A stretch of DNA of 64,000 nt from Solidesulfovibrio magneticus RS-1. Lineage in GTDB: Bacteria > Desulfobacterota > Desulfovibrionia > Desulfovibrionales > Desulfovibrionaceae. Of the stretch, positions 15,761 to 25,230 are shown in pieces (the stretch's first letter is position 1; every line of letters begins with the position of its first letter). The position numbers were made by a program, and so were the translations under genes. Under the pieces are notes generated by a model. It saw only the letters and a program-made list of their open reading frames with translations, did not search any database and had not been told where the DNA came from. Location: the NCBI RefSeq assembly GCF_000010665.1, contig NC_012796.1, forward strand, positions 1,674,001 to 1,738,000, read 5' to 3'.

Positions 15761-15794
15761 AAGCAGGCGCGCTACCAGTCTGCGCCACGCCCCG
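15718..15794 (-). tRNA. tRNA-Pro(UGG)
   Basis: On the minus strand the 77-nt cloverleaf is complete: acceptor CGGGGCG/CGCCCCG with discriminator A and encoded CCA, D arm GCGCAGACTGGTAGCGCG, anticodon stem CCTGC/GCAGG with loop TTTGGGA (anticodon TGG, proline), and T arm CGGGTGTTCAAATCACCTC-like with the TTCAAAT loop. The encoded CCA end at 15718 faces the integrase gene, which marks this tRNA as the island integration target. Confidence 0.95.
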
Positions 15795-15938
15795 ACGAAG
15801 AGGGTTCTCGTTACTGCAACTCTCCGCCCAAGGCAAGCAGGCATCCAGCCTGGACTCTCGATTTTCGGCGGCTGTCGGCGATGGCCGCCGTCACGGGGTG
15901 ACAGGAACGCTGCTCGCGTTGCCCGCACCCCCGGCACG

Positions 15939-16955
15939 CTAGGGCAGCCCCACGCCGGCAATGGCCGCGCCGCAAGCGCCGCAATGCCCATCCACCGTGC
16001 GCGCCGCGGCCAGCCCCATACCTTGACGCTCCATCAGCCGCTCGCCGCAGCCGGGACAGTAGGTGGTGCTGCGGGCCGCGTCGTGGACGTTGCCCACATA
16101 CACATAGCGCAGCCCGGCCTCGCGGCCAATGTCCCAGGCCAGGGCCAGGGTGCGCGTGGGGGTGGGGGGCCGGTCGCGCATGGCGAAATCGGGATGGAAG
16201 CGCGAGATGTGCCAGGGCGTGTCCGGTCCAAGCTCCTTGACCAGAAAATCGGCCAGCTCGCGCAGTTCCTCGGGCGTGTCGTTGAGGCCCGGGATGATCA
16301 GCGTGGTCACCTCCAGCCACCAGCCCAGCTTGCGGATGGTGACGAGGTTTTGCAGCACCGGCCGCAGCCGTGCGCCGCAGACGCGGTGGTAGAAGTCGTC
16401 CCGCATGGCCTTGAGGTCGATGTTGGCCGCGTCGATGCGCCCGGCCAGGGCGTCCAGACAGGCCCGGCTCATGAAGCCGTTGGAAACCATGATGTTTTTG
16501 AGGCCCTTGGCCTGGGCCAGCTCGGCCGTCTCGGCCATGAGCTCGTAAAACACCGTGGGTTCGGAGTAGGTGTAGGACACCGAGGCCGCGCCGCTGCGTT
16601 TGGCGGCTGCCGCCAGTCCGGCCGGATCGACGGTCTCGCCGGCAATGGCCTTGCCCTGGCGCGGGGGCTGGGACAGGCCGGCGTTCTGGCAAAAGGCGCA
16701 GGACAGGTTGCAGCCCATGGTCCCGAAGGAAAAGGTCGTCGTGCCCGGCAGGAAATGGTAGAGCGGCTTTTTTTCCACCGGATCGAGGTTCACCGCCGCC
16801 ACCCGATCATGGACCAGGGTGAAAAGCGCGCCATCCCGATTCTCGCGCACCCCGCACAATCCGCGCCGGCCGGGGGCTATGCGGCAGAAATGGGAACACA
16901 GCCGGCAGGATACGCGGCCGTCGGGCAGGGCTTTCCACAGCGCGGCGGGATGCAT
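15939..16955 (-). CDS. amrS: AmmeMemoRadiSam system radical SAM enzyme
   Basis: 338 residues starting at the ATG at 16955 (AAGGAAGG upstream); a further 31 in-frame residues upstream look non-coding. It has a Cys-rich N-terminus (C17, C20, C24, C34), the radical SAM cluster motif C82-x3-C86-x2-C89 (GCNLSCAFC), a DIDLK-like beta strand (ANIDLKAM), and a C-terminal CPGCGE..HCGACG zinc-like pair. This matches AmrS, formerly annotated as a pyruvate-formate-lyase-activating-like protein. The family usually travels with MEMO1 and AMMECR1 domain genes; neither is visible nearby. The substrate of the system is not established. Confidence 0.88.
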   Translation of the reverse strand: MHPAALWKALPDGRVSCRLCSHFCRIAPGRRGLCGVRENRDGALFTLVHDRVAAVNLDPVEKKPLYHFLPGTTTFSFGTMGCNLSCAFCQNAGLSQPPRQGKAIAGETVDPAGLAAAAKRSGAASVSYTYSEPTVFYELMAETAELAQAKGLKNIMVSNGFMSRACLDALAGRIDAANIDLKAMRDDFYHRVCGARLRPVLQNLVTIRKLGWWLEVTTLIIPGLNDTPEELRELADFLVKELGPDTPWHISRFHPDFAMRDRPPTPTRTLALAWDIGREAGLRYVYVGNVHDAARSTTYCPGCGERLMERQGMGLAAARTVDGHCGACGAAIAGVGLP

Positions 16956-17166
16956 GGCGACCTTCCTTGCTTGACGTTGGCGGCGTTGGAGCGGCGGCGG
17001 CACGGCATACGCTCTTGAAACTGGCGGAGATTGGGCAATATACAGCATGTTTGCCGCGTTTTGTCACGCCGTGAATGCCTCGCGGCGCTCTTGTCGGCTG
17101 ACCTGGGGGAGCGGCAGACGGGCTACGGGAGTTTCCCCGCCCGCCTTGGGGGCGACGGCAATGCCC

Positions 17167-17832
17167 TCAGGAGCCGTTGCCGGCGGCCGGAGGAACTTGG
17201 CCCTGGGGCTGGCCGGCCTGATTCCACTGGTTCCAGGGATTGCCCTGGTTGCCGGGGCCGCCGGGGTGCCCTTGGGGCGGCTGGCCGCCCTGGCCGGGGC
17301 CGCCGGGGTGTTGCCCCTGGCCCGGCTGGCCGTATTGTCCGTATTGCCCGGGTTGGCCTTGCCGACCGGGCGGTTGTTGGCCTTGCTGGCCGGGCTGTTG
17401 GCCGCCGGGACGGCCGGATTGTCCCGGTTGCCCTTGTTGGCCTTGCTGGCCGTAGGGGCCGGGGGGCATGCCGATTTGCGGATAGATGTAGAACGGGCCG
17501 GCCTGGGACTGGCCCTGGTCCTTTTTGGGGCGCGGGCCGACCTGCATGGTGACGTTGCCGTCATCGTCGCGGCCGAGCTTGCCGTGGTCGATGGTGCCGA
17601 TGCGCGTATCGCGCCGGGGGGCGTCGTCGCGGTCCCAGTCGCTGGGGGACGGCGGCTCGGGCGGCGGGCCGTAGGCCGGGGACTGGCCGGACGGGCCGGG
17701 ACCGCCGTCAGCCAGGGCCGGGCAGGGCAGGGCGAGGGCCAGGGCGGCGGCCAGGAGCATCGCCAGGGTTCGGCCCGGGACCGCGTTCCCTTGAACTCCG
17801 TCGGCAAAGCGGCTAGCATGGCGCGTTTTCAT
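17167..17832 (-). CDS. Exported Gly/Gln/Pro-rich low-complexity protein (collagen-like)
   Basis: 221 residues. A hydrophobic stretch (MLLAAALALALPCPALA) ending near residue 41 is a signal peptide, preceded by a 24-residue basic extension. After an Asp/Pro-rich spacer and the segment IGTIDHGKLGRDDDGNVTM, the last 100 residues are built of Gly-Gln/Pro-Gly triplet-like units (GQQGQQGQPGQ, GQPGQYGQYGQPGQ) resembling a collagen-like or glue-like repeat. The ATG at 17832 is only 30 bp from the divergent purM start, so an internal start at 17760 is also possible. No enzyme motif; a surface or matrix role is only a guess. Confidence 0.65.
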   Translation of the reverse strand: MKTRHASRFADGVQGNAVPGRTLAMLLAAALALALPCPALADGGPGPSGQSPAYGPPPEPPSPSDWDRDDAPRRDTRIGTIDHGKLGRDDDGNVTMQVGPRPKKDQGQSQAGPFYIYPQIGMPPGPYGQQGQQGQPGQSGRPGGQQPGQQGQQPPGRQGQPGQYGQYGQPGQGQHPGGPGQGGQPPQGHPGGPGNQGNPWNQWNQAGQPQGQVPPAAGNGS

Positions 17833-17861
17833 ACGGCATTTCCCCCAAGGAGCGACCCATC

Positions 17862-18923
17862 ATGGCCGACAGAGCGGCAGCCTACAAGGCGGCGGGCGTC
17901 GACATCGACGCCGGCAATACCCTGGTTTCGCGCATCAAGTCCCTTGTGGCCGGCACGTACGGCAAGGGCGTCCTTTCGGATATCGGCGGTTTCGGCGGGC
18001 TTTTCAAGCTCGACACCGAGACCTGCGCGGAACCGGTGCTGGTCTCCGGCACCGACGGGGTGGGCACCAAGCTCAAGCTCGCCCATGAGTTCGCCAAGCA
18101 CGATACCATCGGTATCGACCTTGTGGCCATGTGTGTCAACGACATCCTGGTGCAGGGCGCGAAGCCCCTTTTCTTCCTCGACTACTTCGCCACCGGCAAG
18201 CTGTCCGTGGGGCTGGCCGAGCAGGTCATCACCGGCATCGCGGGTGGCTGCAAAGAGGCCGGCTGCGCGCTTTTGGGCGGTGAGACGGCCGAGATGCCCG
18301 GTTTTTATGCTGACGAGGAATACGACCTGGCCGGCTTTTGCGTGGGGCTGGTGGACTATCCCAAGATCGTGGACGGCTCGTCCATCGGCGTTGGCGACGT
18401 GGTCATCGGCATCAACTCGTCCGGGCCGCACTCCAACGGCTATTCGCTGATCCGCAAGATTTTCGCCGCTTCTGGGCTTACGGGCAGCGATCCCCTGCCC
18501 AATTCCACCCAGACCATGGCCGAGGCGCTGCTCGCCCCCACCCGCATCTACGTCAAGACCGTGCTCAACTTGCTGCGCGATTTCGAGATTCGCGGCATGG
18601 TCCACATCACGGGCGGCGGCTTCTACGACAACGTCAACCGCGTCCTGCCCAAGGGCGTGGCCGCCAACATCCGTTTCGGCTCCTGGCATGTGCCGCCGGT
18701 GTTCGACTGGCTCAAGGCCCAGGGCAACCTGACCTGGCCGGAGATGCTTCAAATCTTCAACTGCGGTGTGGGGTACATGCTCGTTGTGGCCCCGGAGATC
18801 GCCGACGACGTGATGCAGCGGTTAAAGGCCCTTGGCGAGTACGCCCGGGTCATCGGCCGCATCGACATCCGCAAGGACGGGGCCGAGCAGGTTGAGGTCG
18901 TCTTCCCGGACGGCGAAGCCTAG
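17862..18923 (+). CDS. purM: Phosphoribosylformylglycinamidine cyclo-ligase
   Basis: 353 residues, standard for PurM (AIR synthetase), which closes the imidazole ring in step 5 of purine synthesis using ATP. Visible family motifs are LVSGTDGVGTKLKLA near residue 60, GIDLVAMCVNDILVQGAKPLFFLDY near 85, LLGGETAEMPGFY near 137 and HITGGGFYDNVNRVLP near 247. AAGGAGCGACCC precedes the ATG. It stands alone here, next to no other pur gene, and is followed by an AT-rich hairpin terminator. Confidence 0.97.
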   Translation: MADRAAAYKAAGVDIDAGNTLVSRIKSLVAGTYGKGVLSDIGGFGGLFKLDTETCAEPVLVSGTDGVGTKLKLAHEFAKHDTIGIDLVAMCVNDILVQGAKPLFFLDYFATGKLSVGLAEQVITGIAGGCKEAGCALLGGETAEMPGFYADEEYDLAGFCVGLVDYPKIVDGSSIGVGDVVIGINSSGPHSNGYSLIRKIFAASGLTGSDPLPNSTQTMAEALLAPTRIYVKTVLNLLRDFEIRGMVHITGGGFYDNVNRVLPKGVAANIRFGSWHVPPVFDWLKAQGNLTWPEMLQIFNCGVGYMLVVAPEIADDVMQRLKALGEYARVIGRIDIRKDGAEQVEVVFPDGEA

Positions 18924-18971
18924 GTAGTGTCCAGGAACGGCGCAGGAACAGCCTAAAACCAGGAGTTTTTA

Positions 18972-18991
18972 AAAAATACGCTCGTATTTTT
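18972..18991 (+). terminator. AT-rich hairpin after purM
   Basis: AAAAATACG (18972-18980) and CGTATTTTT (18983-18991) form a perfect inverted repeat ending in T residues, about 50 bp after the purM stop. Confidence 0.55.
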
Positions 18992-19034
18992 GAGGGACGT
19001 TAAGCCTAGAACGGGCTTCTCCCGAAACGCCGAT

Positions 19035-19091
19035 GCCGCCCCTGGCGCGCCCCGGAAATCTCCGGTCCGCGCCAGGGGCGGCGTTTCTTTT
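19035..19091 (+). terminator. 15-bp-stem rho-independent terminator
   Basis: GCCGCCCCTGGCGCG (19035-19049) pairs perfectly with CGCGCCAGGGGCGGC (19068-19082), followed by GTTTCTTTT. It is an unusually strong terminator on the plus strand, probably a second stop for the purM transcript. Confidence 0.75.
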
Positions 19092-19224
19092 GGGGCTTGC
19101 GTCCTTGGCGGAATCCTGGCCGTGGGCGACGGGAGTTCCCGTCAAGCGCCATCCAAACGGTTTCTTTGGCTTCCCGGCCGACAGAGCACCAATCACCGCC
19201 GAACCCCCTTTCACTTTTCCATTC

Positions 19225-19261
19225 GGGGGGTCCGGGGGCCTCAGGCCCCCGGCCGCCGGAG
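19225..19261. repeat. Dispersed palindromic gene-end repeat, copy A (interrupted)
   Basis: Contains the palindrome CCGGGGGCCTCAGGCCCCCGG inside GGGGGGTCC...CCGCCGGAG. Copies B (48383-48420) and C (55038-55110) share this core. In B and C the sequence after GCCGGAG continues GGC(C/A)(T/C)TC and runs into the 3' end of a minus-strand gene; here the continuation (GGCATCTTCCCC) is found only at 20417, on the other side of the IS110 element. Confidence 0.6.
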
Positions 19262-19295
19262 CAACGGTGTTCTGAGTCAACCGATAATCAGGGAT

Positions 19296-20416
<1,121 letters not shown>

Positions 20417-20428
20417 GGCATCTTCCCC

Positions 20429-21739
20429 TTATTCTTCCTCTTTATCCCTCAATCCGTCTCTATCCCCCAAGTACGGATTGAAATACCCGAATTTCAACCA
20501 TGGGCAGGACTTGCGCAGGCGTTTGCGGAAGTGGGCCAGCCCCATGGAGGCCTGGCGGGCGGGATCGGCCAGGACGCCGCTTGCGGTCGCCACCTGCATG
20601 TAGAGTTCGGGATCGAGATTGAGGTTGCGCAGCTGGATGAAGTCCACCTTGTGGGTATCGACCAGTTCGGTGAGCGCGGCCAGTTCGGCCTCGGTGTCCG
20701 TGACGCCGGGGAAGAAGAGGTAGTTGAGCGACACGAAGAGTCCGCCGGCCTTGGCCCGGGCGATGGACTGGCGCACGTCGGCGAAGGCGTAGCCCTGGGG
20801 GCGGTAGTAGGCTTCGTAGAGGGCCGGTTCAGCGCTGGACAGGCTCACGCGAATCGACGACCCGCCGGCGGCGGCGAAGGTCTCCACGGCGTCGGGCAGG
20901 CTGGCGTTGGTGTTGATGTTGACCGTGCCCTGGCCGCCGGACTGGCGAAAGCGCGTGACGGCCTCGCCGATGACCTTGGCTTCGGTGAGCGGTTCGCCTT
21001 CGCAGCCCTGGCCAAAGGAGAAGACGGGGCGCTTTTCGCGGCGGCCGTGTTCGGTCATGACCTCGACGATTTCCTGGGCCGTGGGGCGAAAGCGGATGCG
21101 CGTCTGGGTCGAGGGGAAGCCGGAGTCCGGGTCCTGGAGGGACAGGCAGCCGATGCAGCGGGCGTTGCAGGCCCGGGAGGTGGGCAGGGGCGCTTCGAAG
21201 CGGCCCAGGGCCAGGTTTCGGGCGGCCGGGCAGCAGGAGGTGAGCGCGCAGCCCGAGAGGTGCTCGATGAGGCGGTTTTTGGGGAACTTGCGGCGCAGGG
21301 CCTGGGCGCCTTTCATGATGCGGTCGCGGGGGATGCCGGTGAAAATCTGGCGCGGGTCGTTGTCGACCTTGGCCGCGCAGACGTAGAAGCGGTCGCCGCT
21401 AAACCCCACCGCGCCGTAGGCGAACAGGGGCAGGGTCGGCGCGCCGTCGCGGGCGGCGTAGGCGGCGGTGGCCGAGAGCGTGTAGCCTGGGCTGACGAAG
21501 GCGGCCACGGCGCGTTCGTCCATGTGTTCGATTTCGCCGGAATCGGGATCAAAGCCCAGGGCGTCGCGGCCGGGCAGCAGGAAGAGTTCGGACTCCGGGG
21601 GCAGGGCGATGATTTCGTCGGGCCTGGGCGGTTCCAGGCGGTCGCCCCGGCGCACGAGCATTTCCAGGTCCGGGTGGTCGTAGATGTTGCCGTCGTCGTC
21701 GGCAAAGACGAGTTTGGGGCGGGGCTTGTGTTCGGCCAT
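20429..21739 (-). CDS. Radical SAM protein of unknown substrate
   Basis: 436 residues. The [4Fe-4S]-SAM motif is C191-x3-C195-x2-C198 (ACNARCIGCLS), preceded by another cysteine group C164, C169, C170 (SGCALTSCC) that could hold a second cluster. The glycine-rich strand SFGQGCEGEPL (GGE-like) and the strand VNINTNAS fit the TIM-barrel fold. The N-terminal 150 residues are not radical SAM and begin with FADDDGNIYDHPDLEML. The gene ends in an acidic tail 13 bp from the inferred IS110 right end. GGGGACCTCC-like ribosome context precedes the ATG. The reaction is unknown. Confidence 0.85.
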   Translation of the reverse strand: MAEHKPRPKLVFADDDGNIYDHPDLEMLVRRGDRLEPPRPDEIIALPPESELFLLPGRDALGFDPDSGEIEHMDERAVAAFVSPGYTLSATAAYAARDGAPTLPLFAYGAVGFSGDRFYVCAAKVDNDPRQIFTGIPRDRIMKGAQALRRKFPKNRLIEHLSGCALTSCCPAARNLALGRFEAPLPTSRACNARCIGCLSLQDPDSGFPSTQTRIRFRPTAQEIVEVMTEHGRREKRPVFSFGQGCEGEPLTEAKVIGEAVTRFRQSGGQGTVNINTNASLPDAVETFAAAGGSSIRVSLSSAEPALYEAYYRPQGYAFADVRQSIARAKAGGLFVSLNYLFFPGVTDTEAELAALTELVDTHKVDFIQLRNLNLDPELYMQVATASGVLADPARQASMGLAHFRKRLRKSCPWLKFGYFNPYLGDRDGLRDKEEE

Positions 21740-21761
21740 GGGGACCTCCTTGCGCGAACGC

Positions 21762-21792
21762 CAAAAGGCGGAACCGCTTTCGCGGTTCCGCC
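21762..21792 (-). terminator. Terminator of the rplM-rpsI operon
   Basis: GGCGGAACCGC and GCGGTTCCGCC (21767-21777/21782-21792) form a perfect 11-bp stem with a four-base loop, followed on the minus strand by TTTTGG. It lies 30 bp after the rpsI stop. Confidence 0.8.
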
Positions 21793-21820
21793 TCGAATCG
21801 TCCTGTAATCGCCGCGTGGA

Positions 21821-22213
21821 TTAACGCTTCGAGTACTGGAAGCGGGCGCGGGCGCCGCGCTGGCCGTACTTTTTGCGTTCCTTTTCGCGGGAGTCGCGGG
21901 TGAGCAGGCCGGCCTTCTTGAGAACGCCGCGCAGCTCGGGGTCCAGGATGCACAGGGCCCGGGAGATGCCGTGGCGCACGGCTTCGGCCTGGCCGGTCAT
22001 GCCGCCGCCGGCAACGTTGACCTTGACGTCCAGACGGCCTTCCAGCTTGGTCAGGGCCAGGGCCTGGCGCACGATGGCCAGCAGGGTGGGCCGGGGGAAG
22101 TACTCTTCGAAGGGCCGGTCGTTGACGAGGATGCGGCCATTGCCTTTGTAGAGGCGGGTGCGGGCCACGGCGGATTTGCGGCGGCCTGTTCCGTAGTAAA
22201 ATTCGTCGCTCAT
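21821..22213 (-). CDS. rpsI: 30S ribosomal protein S9
   Basis: 130 residues, the usual S9 length. It begins [21 protein letters not shown], includes [19 protein letters not shown] and ends with the conserved [11 protein letters not shown] tail that reaches the P-site tRNA. It follows rplM by 24 bp in the standard L13-S9 operon. Confidence 0.98.
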   Translation of the reverse strand: MSDEFYYGTGRRKSAVARTRLYKGNGRILVNDRPFEEYFPRPTLLAIVRQALALTKLEGRLDVKVNVAGGGMTGQAEAVRHGISRALCILDPELRGVLKKAGLLTRDSREKERKKYGQRGARARFQYSKR

Positions 22214-22237
22214 TGGTGCGTTCTCCGGGATGCCGGG

Positions 22238-22666
22238 TTAGACGTCCAGGGTTTCGGGCTTCTGGGCCTCGTGGGGGTGGGCTTCACCGGCGTAGATCTT
22301 CAGCTTCTTGAGCATGGCCCGACCGAGACGGTTTTTGGGCAGCATGCCGCGCACGGCCTTGCGAATGACGTCTTCCGGCTTTTTGGCCAGCATGTCGCGC
22401 AGGGAAGTTTCCTTCAGGCCGCCGATCCATCCGGAGTGGCGGTAGTATTTCTTCTGGTCCAGCTTGCGTCCGGTGGTCAGCACCTTGGCGGCGTTGACCA
22501 CGATGATGCAGTCGCCGGTATCCATATGCGGGGCGAACTCCACCTTGTGCTTGCCGCGCAGGCGAACGGCCACGGCGGAAGCGAGGCGGCCGAGGATCTT
22601 GTCCGAGGCGTCGACCACGAACCAATTGCGGGTAATATCTGTGGGCTTCGGGCTAAACGTTTTCAT
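22238..22666 (-). CDS. rplM: 50S ribosomal protein L13
   Basis: 142 residues. Family landmarks are [16 protein letters not shown] near the start, [33 protein letters not shown] and the late [28 protein letters not shown] precedes the ATG. It is the first gene of the L13-S9 operon and has its own promoter candidate just upstream. Confidence 0.98.
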
Positions 22667-22698
22667 GGCGGCTCCTCTGATGTGCTCGAAAGACGAAT

Positions 22699-22727
22699 CC
22701 TGTATTCCCGGGGCGCGCGGTTGTCAA
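22699..22727 (-). promoter_or_regulatory. rplM: Candidate promoter of rplM-rpsI
   Basis: Minus-strand TTGACA (22727-22722) and TACAGG (22704-22699) are separated by 17 bases, a consensus -35 box with a fair -10 box, 33 bp before the rplM start. Confidence 0.6.
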
Positions 22728-22946
22728 CTGGAATTTTCGTCCGGCCCGGTCCGGGCGGCGCGCCCAAAGCCCCTGTCGGCGTTGGTCTGGGGCTATTTTG
22801 GGGGGACGGCGGAGGCGTAAATTTAGCGCATTTGGAACCCGAAGACAACACGGCGTGTTTGGCGTAGTCTGCCCAAAAGGGCGAGGCCCTTTGTACGCAG
22901 GAGCGGGGCTCGTCCGGGGCCGGCCGCCGTGATCCAAGGAGCAGGC

Positions 22947-24206
22947 ATGGTCAGCGTGCGCAAGGGGCTTTTGCAGTTTCTGTTTGCCGGGTCGTTCATG
23001 AAGCGCTGGAACGACAAGCACCGCAGCATGGATCTGGTGGAGGTGGACAAACAGGCCCATAAGATGATGGTGGCCTGGATGCTCTATGAGCTGAATTCCG
23101 AAGGCCTGTCCGAACCCGACAAGCTGGCGCTGGGCCTGGAAATCGTCGAGGGCGGGCTTTTCGAATACCTCTACCGGCTGGTCATCACCGACATCAAGCC
23201 GCCGGTCTTCTATAAGATCAAGGCCAACCCGGCCCACTACCGCCAGCTCACCGACTGGGTGCTGGACCAGCTCGAACCGCGCGTGCGCGAACTGGGCGAA
23301 GGCTTGTGGCAACGGCTGACAACCTATCTGGCCGTGCCGGAGGGCGACTCCCCGGCCCGGCGCATCCTCGACGCCGCCCACCTCTACGCCAGCGGCTGGG
23401 AATATTCCTTAATAAAGCGCGACAACCCCTGGGACGACGAACTCCTCGACATCGAGTCGTCCTTTACTGGTGGTCTGGCCCGGTTTGCCGACCTGCGCGG
23501 CGTGACCGACCTGGCCGACGGGCTTTTTGCTGGCAAAAAAACGCCGCTTGGGCATTTCGGCCGGCTGCTCGGGCAGTTGCGCTTCCAGACCCGCTGGTCC
23601 CAGACGCCGCGCATCCCGGAAACCTCGGTCCTGGGCCACATGTTCCTGGTGGCGGCCTACGGCTATTTCTTCAGCCTGGCCGTGGGGGCTTGTCCGGCCA
23701 GACGCCTCAACAATTTCTTCGCCGGCCTGGTCCACGACATGCCGGAACTTTTAACCCGCGACATCATCTCGCCGGTCAAGCAGTCGGTGAGCACCCTTGG
23801 CGACATGATCAAGGAATATGAAGAGCGCGAACTGGAGCGGCGGGTGTTTTCGGTGCTGAAAAACGGCGGCTATGCCGGGCTGGCCGACCGGCTGTCCTAT
23901 CTGCTCGGCATGGAAGTGGGGTCGGAATTTTATGAGACCATCCGCGACGAGGGCGGCAGCGCCGTGCGGGTGACACCGGCCGATCTGGACGGGCGCTGCA
24001 ACCTCGACGCCTTTGATCCGAAAGACGGCGAGCTGCTCAAGGTCTGCGATTCCTTGGCCGCCTTCATCGAGGCCTACACGGCGCTTAGAAACGGTATCAC
24101 TTCCGATCAGCTCCAGCAGGCTGTCTGGCGGCTTCGCAACAAATATTCCTCCGTGGTGCTGTTTGGCCGGGTGCACATCGGGGCGCTTTTGGCGGATTTT
24201 GACTGA
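22947..24206 (+). CDS. HD-domain hydrolase
   Basis: 419 residues from the ATG at 22947, chosen because AAGGAG lies 7 bases upstream; a GTG 18 bases earlier has no site. The metal-binding HD pair is in FFAGLVHDMPELLTRDI (around residue 265), with an upstream metal His in SVLGHMFLVAAYGYFF and a late Asp in LLKVCDSLAAFIEAY. This matches the HD_3/YfbR-like nucleotidase group, though it is about twice the usual length of 200 residues because of an N-terminal extension (KQAHKMMVAWMLYELNSEG). The substrate cannot be told from sequence. Confidence 0.8.
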   Translation: MVSVRKGLLQFLFAGSFMKRWNDKHRSMDLVEVDKQAHKMMVAWMLYELNSEGLSEPDKLALGLEIVEGGLFEYLYRLVITDIKPPVFYKIKANPAHYRQLTDWVLDQLEPRVRELGEGLWQRLTTYLAVPEGDSPARRILDAAHLYASGWEYSLIKRDNPWDDELLDIESSFTGGLARFADLRGVTDLADGLFAGKKTPLGHFGRLLGQLRFQTRWSQTPRIPETSVLGHMFLVAAYGYFFSLAVGACPARRLNNFFAGLVHDMPELLTRDIISPVKQSVSTLGDMIKEYEERELERRVFSVLKNGGYAGLADRLSYLLGMEVGSEFYETIRDEGGSAVRVTPADLDGRCNLDAFDPKDGELLKVCDSLAAFIEAYTALRNGITSDQLQQAVWRLRNKYSSVVLFGRVHIGALLADFD

Positions 24207-24271
24207 ACGGGACTAGGCAAACCGGCGCGGCTCAGGCTACATTGCGGCTTTCCACGCCATCGGAGACGACC

Positions 24272-24760
24272 ATGCTACGCAAACGCGCCTTTGACGCCTT
24301 GCGCACCGACGTGCTTGCCGTCGATGCCGCCGAGCCCCTGGAGACCGTGGCCGACAAACTGTCGCGCCACCTGGAAAAAAGTCCGGACCTCGACGCCGCC
24401 GTGGTCATGCGGGCCGGCCGGTTCGTGGGCATCGTCAGCCTGCGCACGCTGTTGTCGGACCTAAACGACTGCGCCCTGGACGCCAGCCTGCGCGAGAGCC
24501 TGGGCGACGACGATTTCGAGGATACCTACCGTCTGGCCTGCCGCCGCTGCATGACCAGAAAGGCGGCCGAGGCGGCCCGGCGCGACATCCCCAAGGTCGC
24601 GCCGTCGGACTCCCTGCATCTCGTCCTGGACGCCATGATCAAGGCCGACAGCCGGTTTGCCGTGGTGTTGGAAGGAGACAAACTCCTGGGGCTGGTGCCC
24701 TTGGGCGAGATCTTCCGCGAGATGCGCCGGGAGTGCACGCCCCTGGCTGCGCGTCCCTGA
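24272..24760 (+). CDS. CBS-pair domain protein
   Basis: 162 residues from the ATG at 24272 (CGGAGACG upstream). Two CBS motifs are seen: residues 1-60 (VLAVDAAEPLETVADKLS, then AAVVMRAGRFVGIVSLRTLL) and 88-150 (DIPKVAPSDSLHLVLDAMI, then FAVVLEGDKLLGLVPLGEIF). CBS pairs bind adenosine nucleotides and usually regulate a partner; here no catalytic domain is attached. It lies 65 bp after the HD-domain gene and may be cotranscribed with it. Confidence 0.85.
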   Translation: MLRKRAFDALRTDVLAVDAAEPLETVADKLSRHLEKSPDLDAAVVMRAGRFVGIVSLRTLLSDLNDCALDASLRESLGDDDFEDTYRLACRRCMTRKAAEAARRDIPKVAPSDSLHLVLDAMIKADSRFAVVLEGDKLLGLVPLGEIFREMRRECTPLAARP

Positions 24761-25230
24761 GACCGGCGGAGACAGGTCCGGCCGATCCGGCTTAATTCCC
24801 TCGCTTCCACAGAGGCCTTTGCCGCTGCACTGCGGCGTACGCGGCCTTGCACCGCTGCCTTCCCCCCCGGAGCCCGTGGGCTGGGCACGGCTTGCCGCAC
24901 TGCGGCAAGCCGGTCGTGGCCCGGGATTGCTGCGGCCCCAGGGCGGCGTCGGCCGAGACGTTTGTCGCTCCCGGCCGTGTCTGACTGTCTTCGCCGCCGA
25001 CGGCGCATTGGCCGACCGAAAAGCCTTGGCGAAAAGCCTTTGCGCCTTATATTGATATTGAGTCGCCTTATCAGGACCGGGTGCGGTTCGGGTACGGGCG
25101 ACGCGCGTCCATCTCTTCAGTCGCCGACAACGCGCGCTGGGAGGGCGCGGTCACGGACACGCGAGCCCTCCGGACCGGCCTTTTCGATAAGAACTGGGCC
25201 CCCGGCCACCCTCTACCGGAGGAGTATGCC
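24761..25230. other. 470-bp gap upstream of guaD
   Basis: GC-rich, no supported gene. It contains a perfect 10-bp hairpin GGCTTGCCGC/GCGGCAAGCC near 24889-24911 without a T tract, and an AT-rich patch (CCTTATATTGATATTGAG near 25045) that may be part of the guaD promoter. I compared it by eye with purine riboswitch consensus and saw no match. Confidence 0.5.

Larger units (their letters stand above)
18924..19261. other. Gene-free segment with terminators and a dispersed palindrome
   Basis: No supported gene. From left to right it contains an AACAGCCTAAAACCA motif (a close relative occurs at about 27520), the hairpin at 18972, a strong terminator at 19035-19091 and one copy of the dispersed palindromic repeat at 19225-19261, where the IS110 element begins. 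Confidence 0.6.

Noticed and set aside
20531-21808. Open frame of 425 codons opposite the radical SAM gene
   Set aside because: Shadow frame; the opposite strand has the cysteine motif and a proper start.
24761-25230. Purine or guanidine riboswitch upstream of guaD
   Set aside because: None of the conserved core strings are present; only a simple hairpin is visible.
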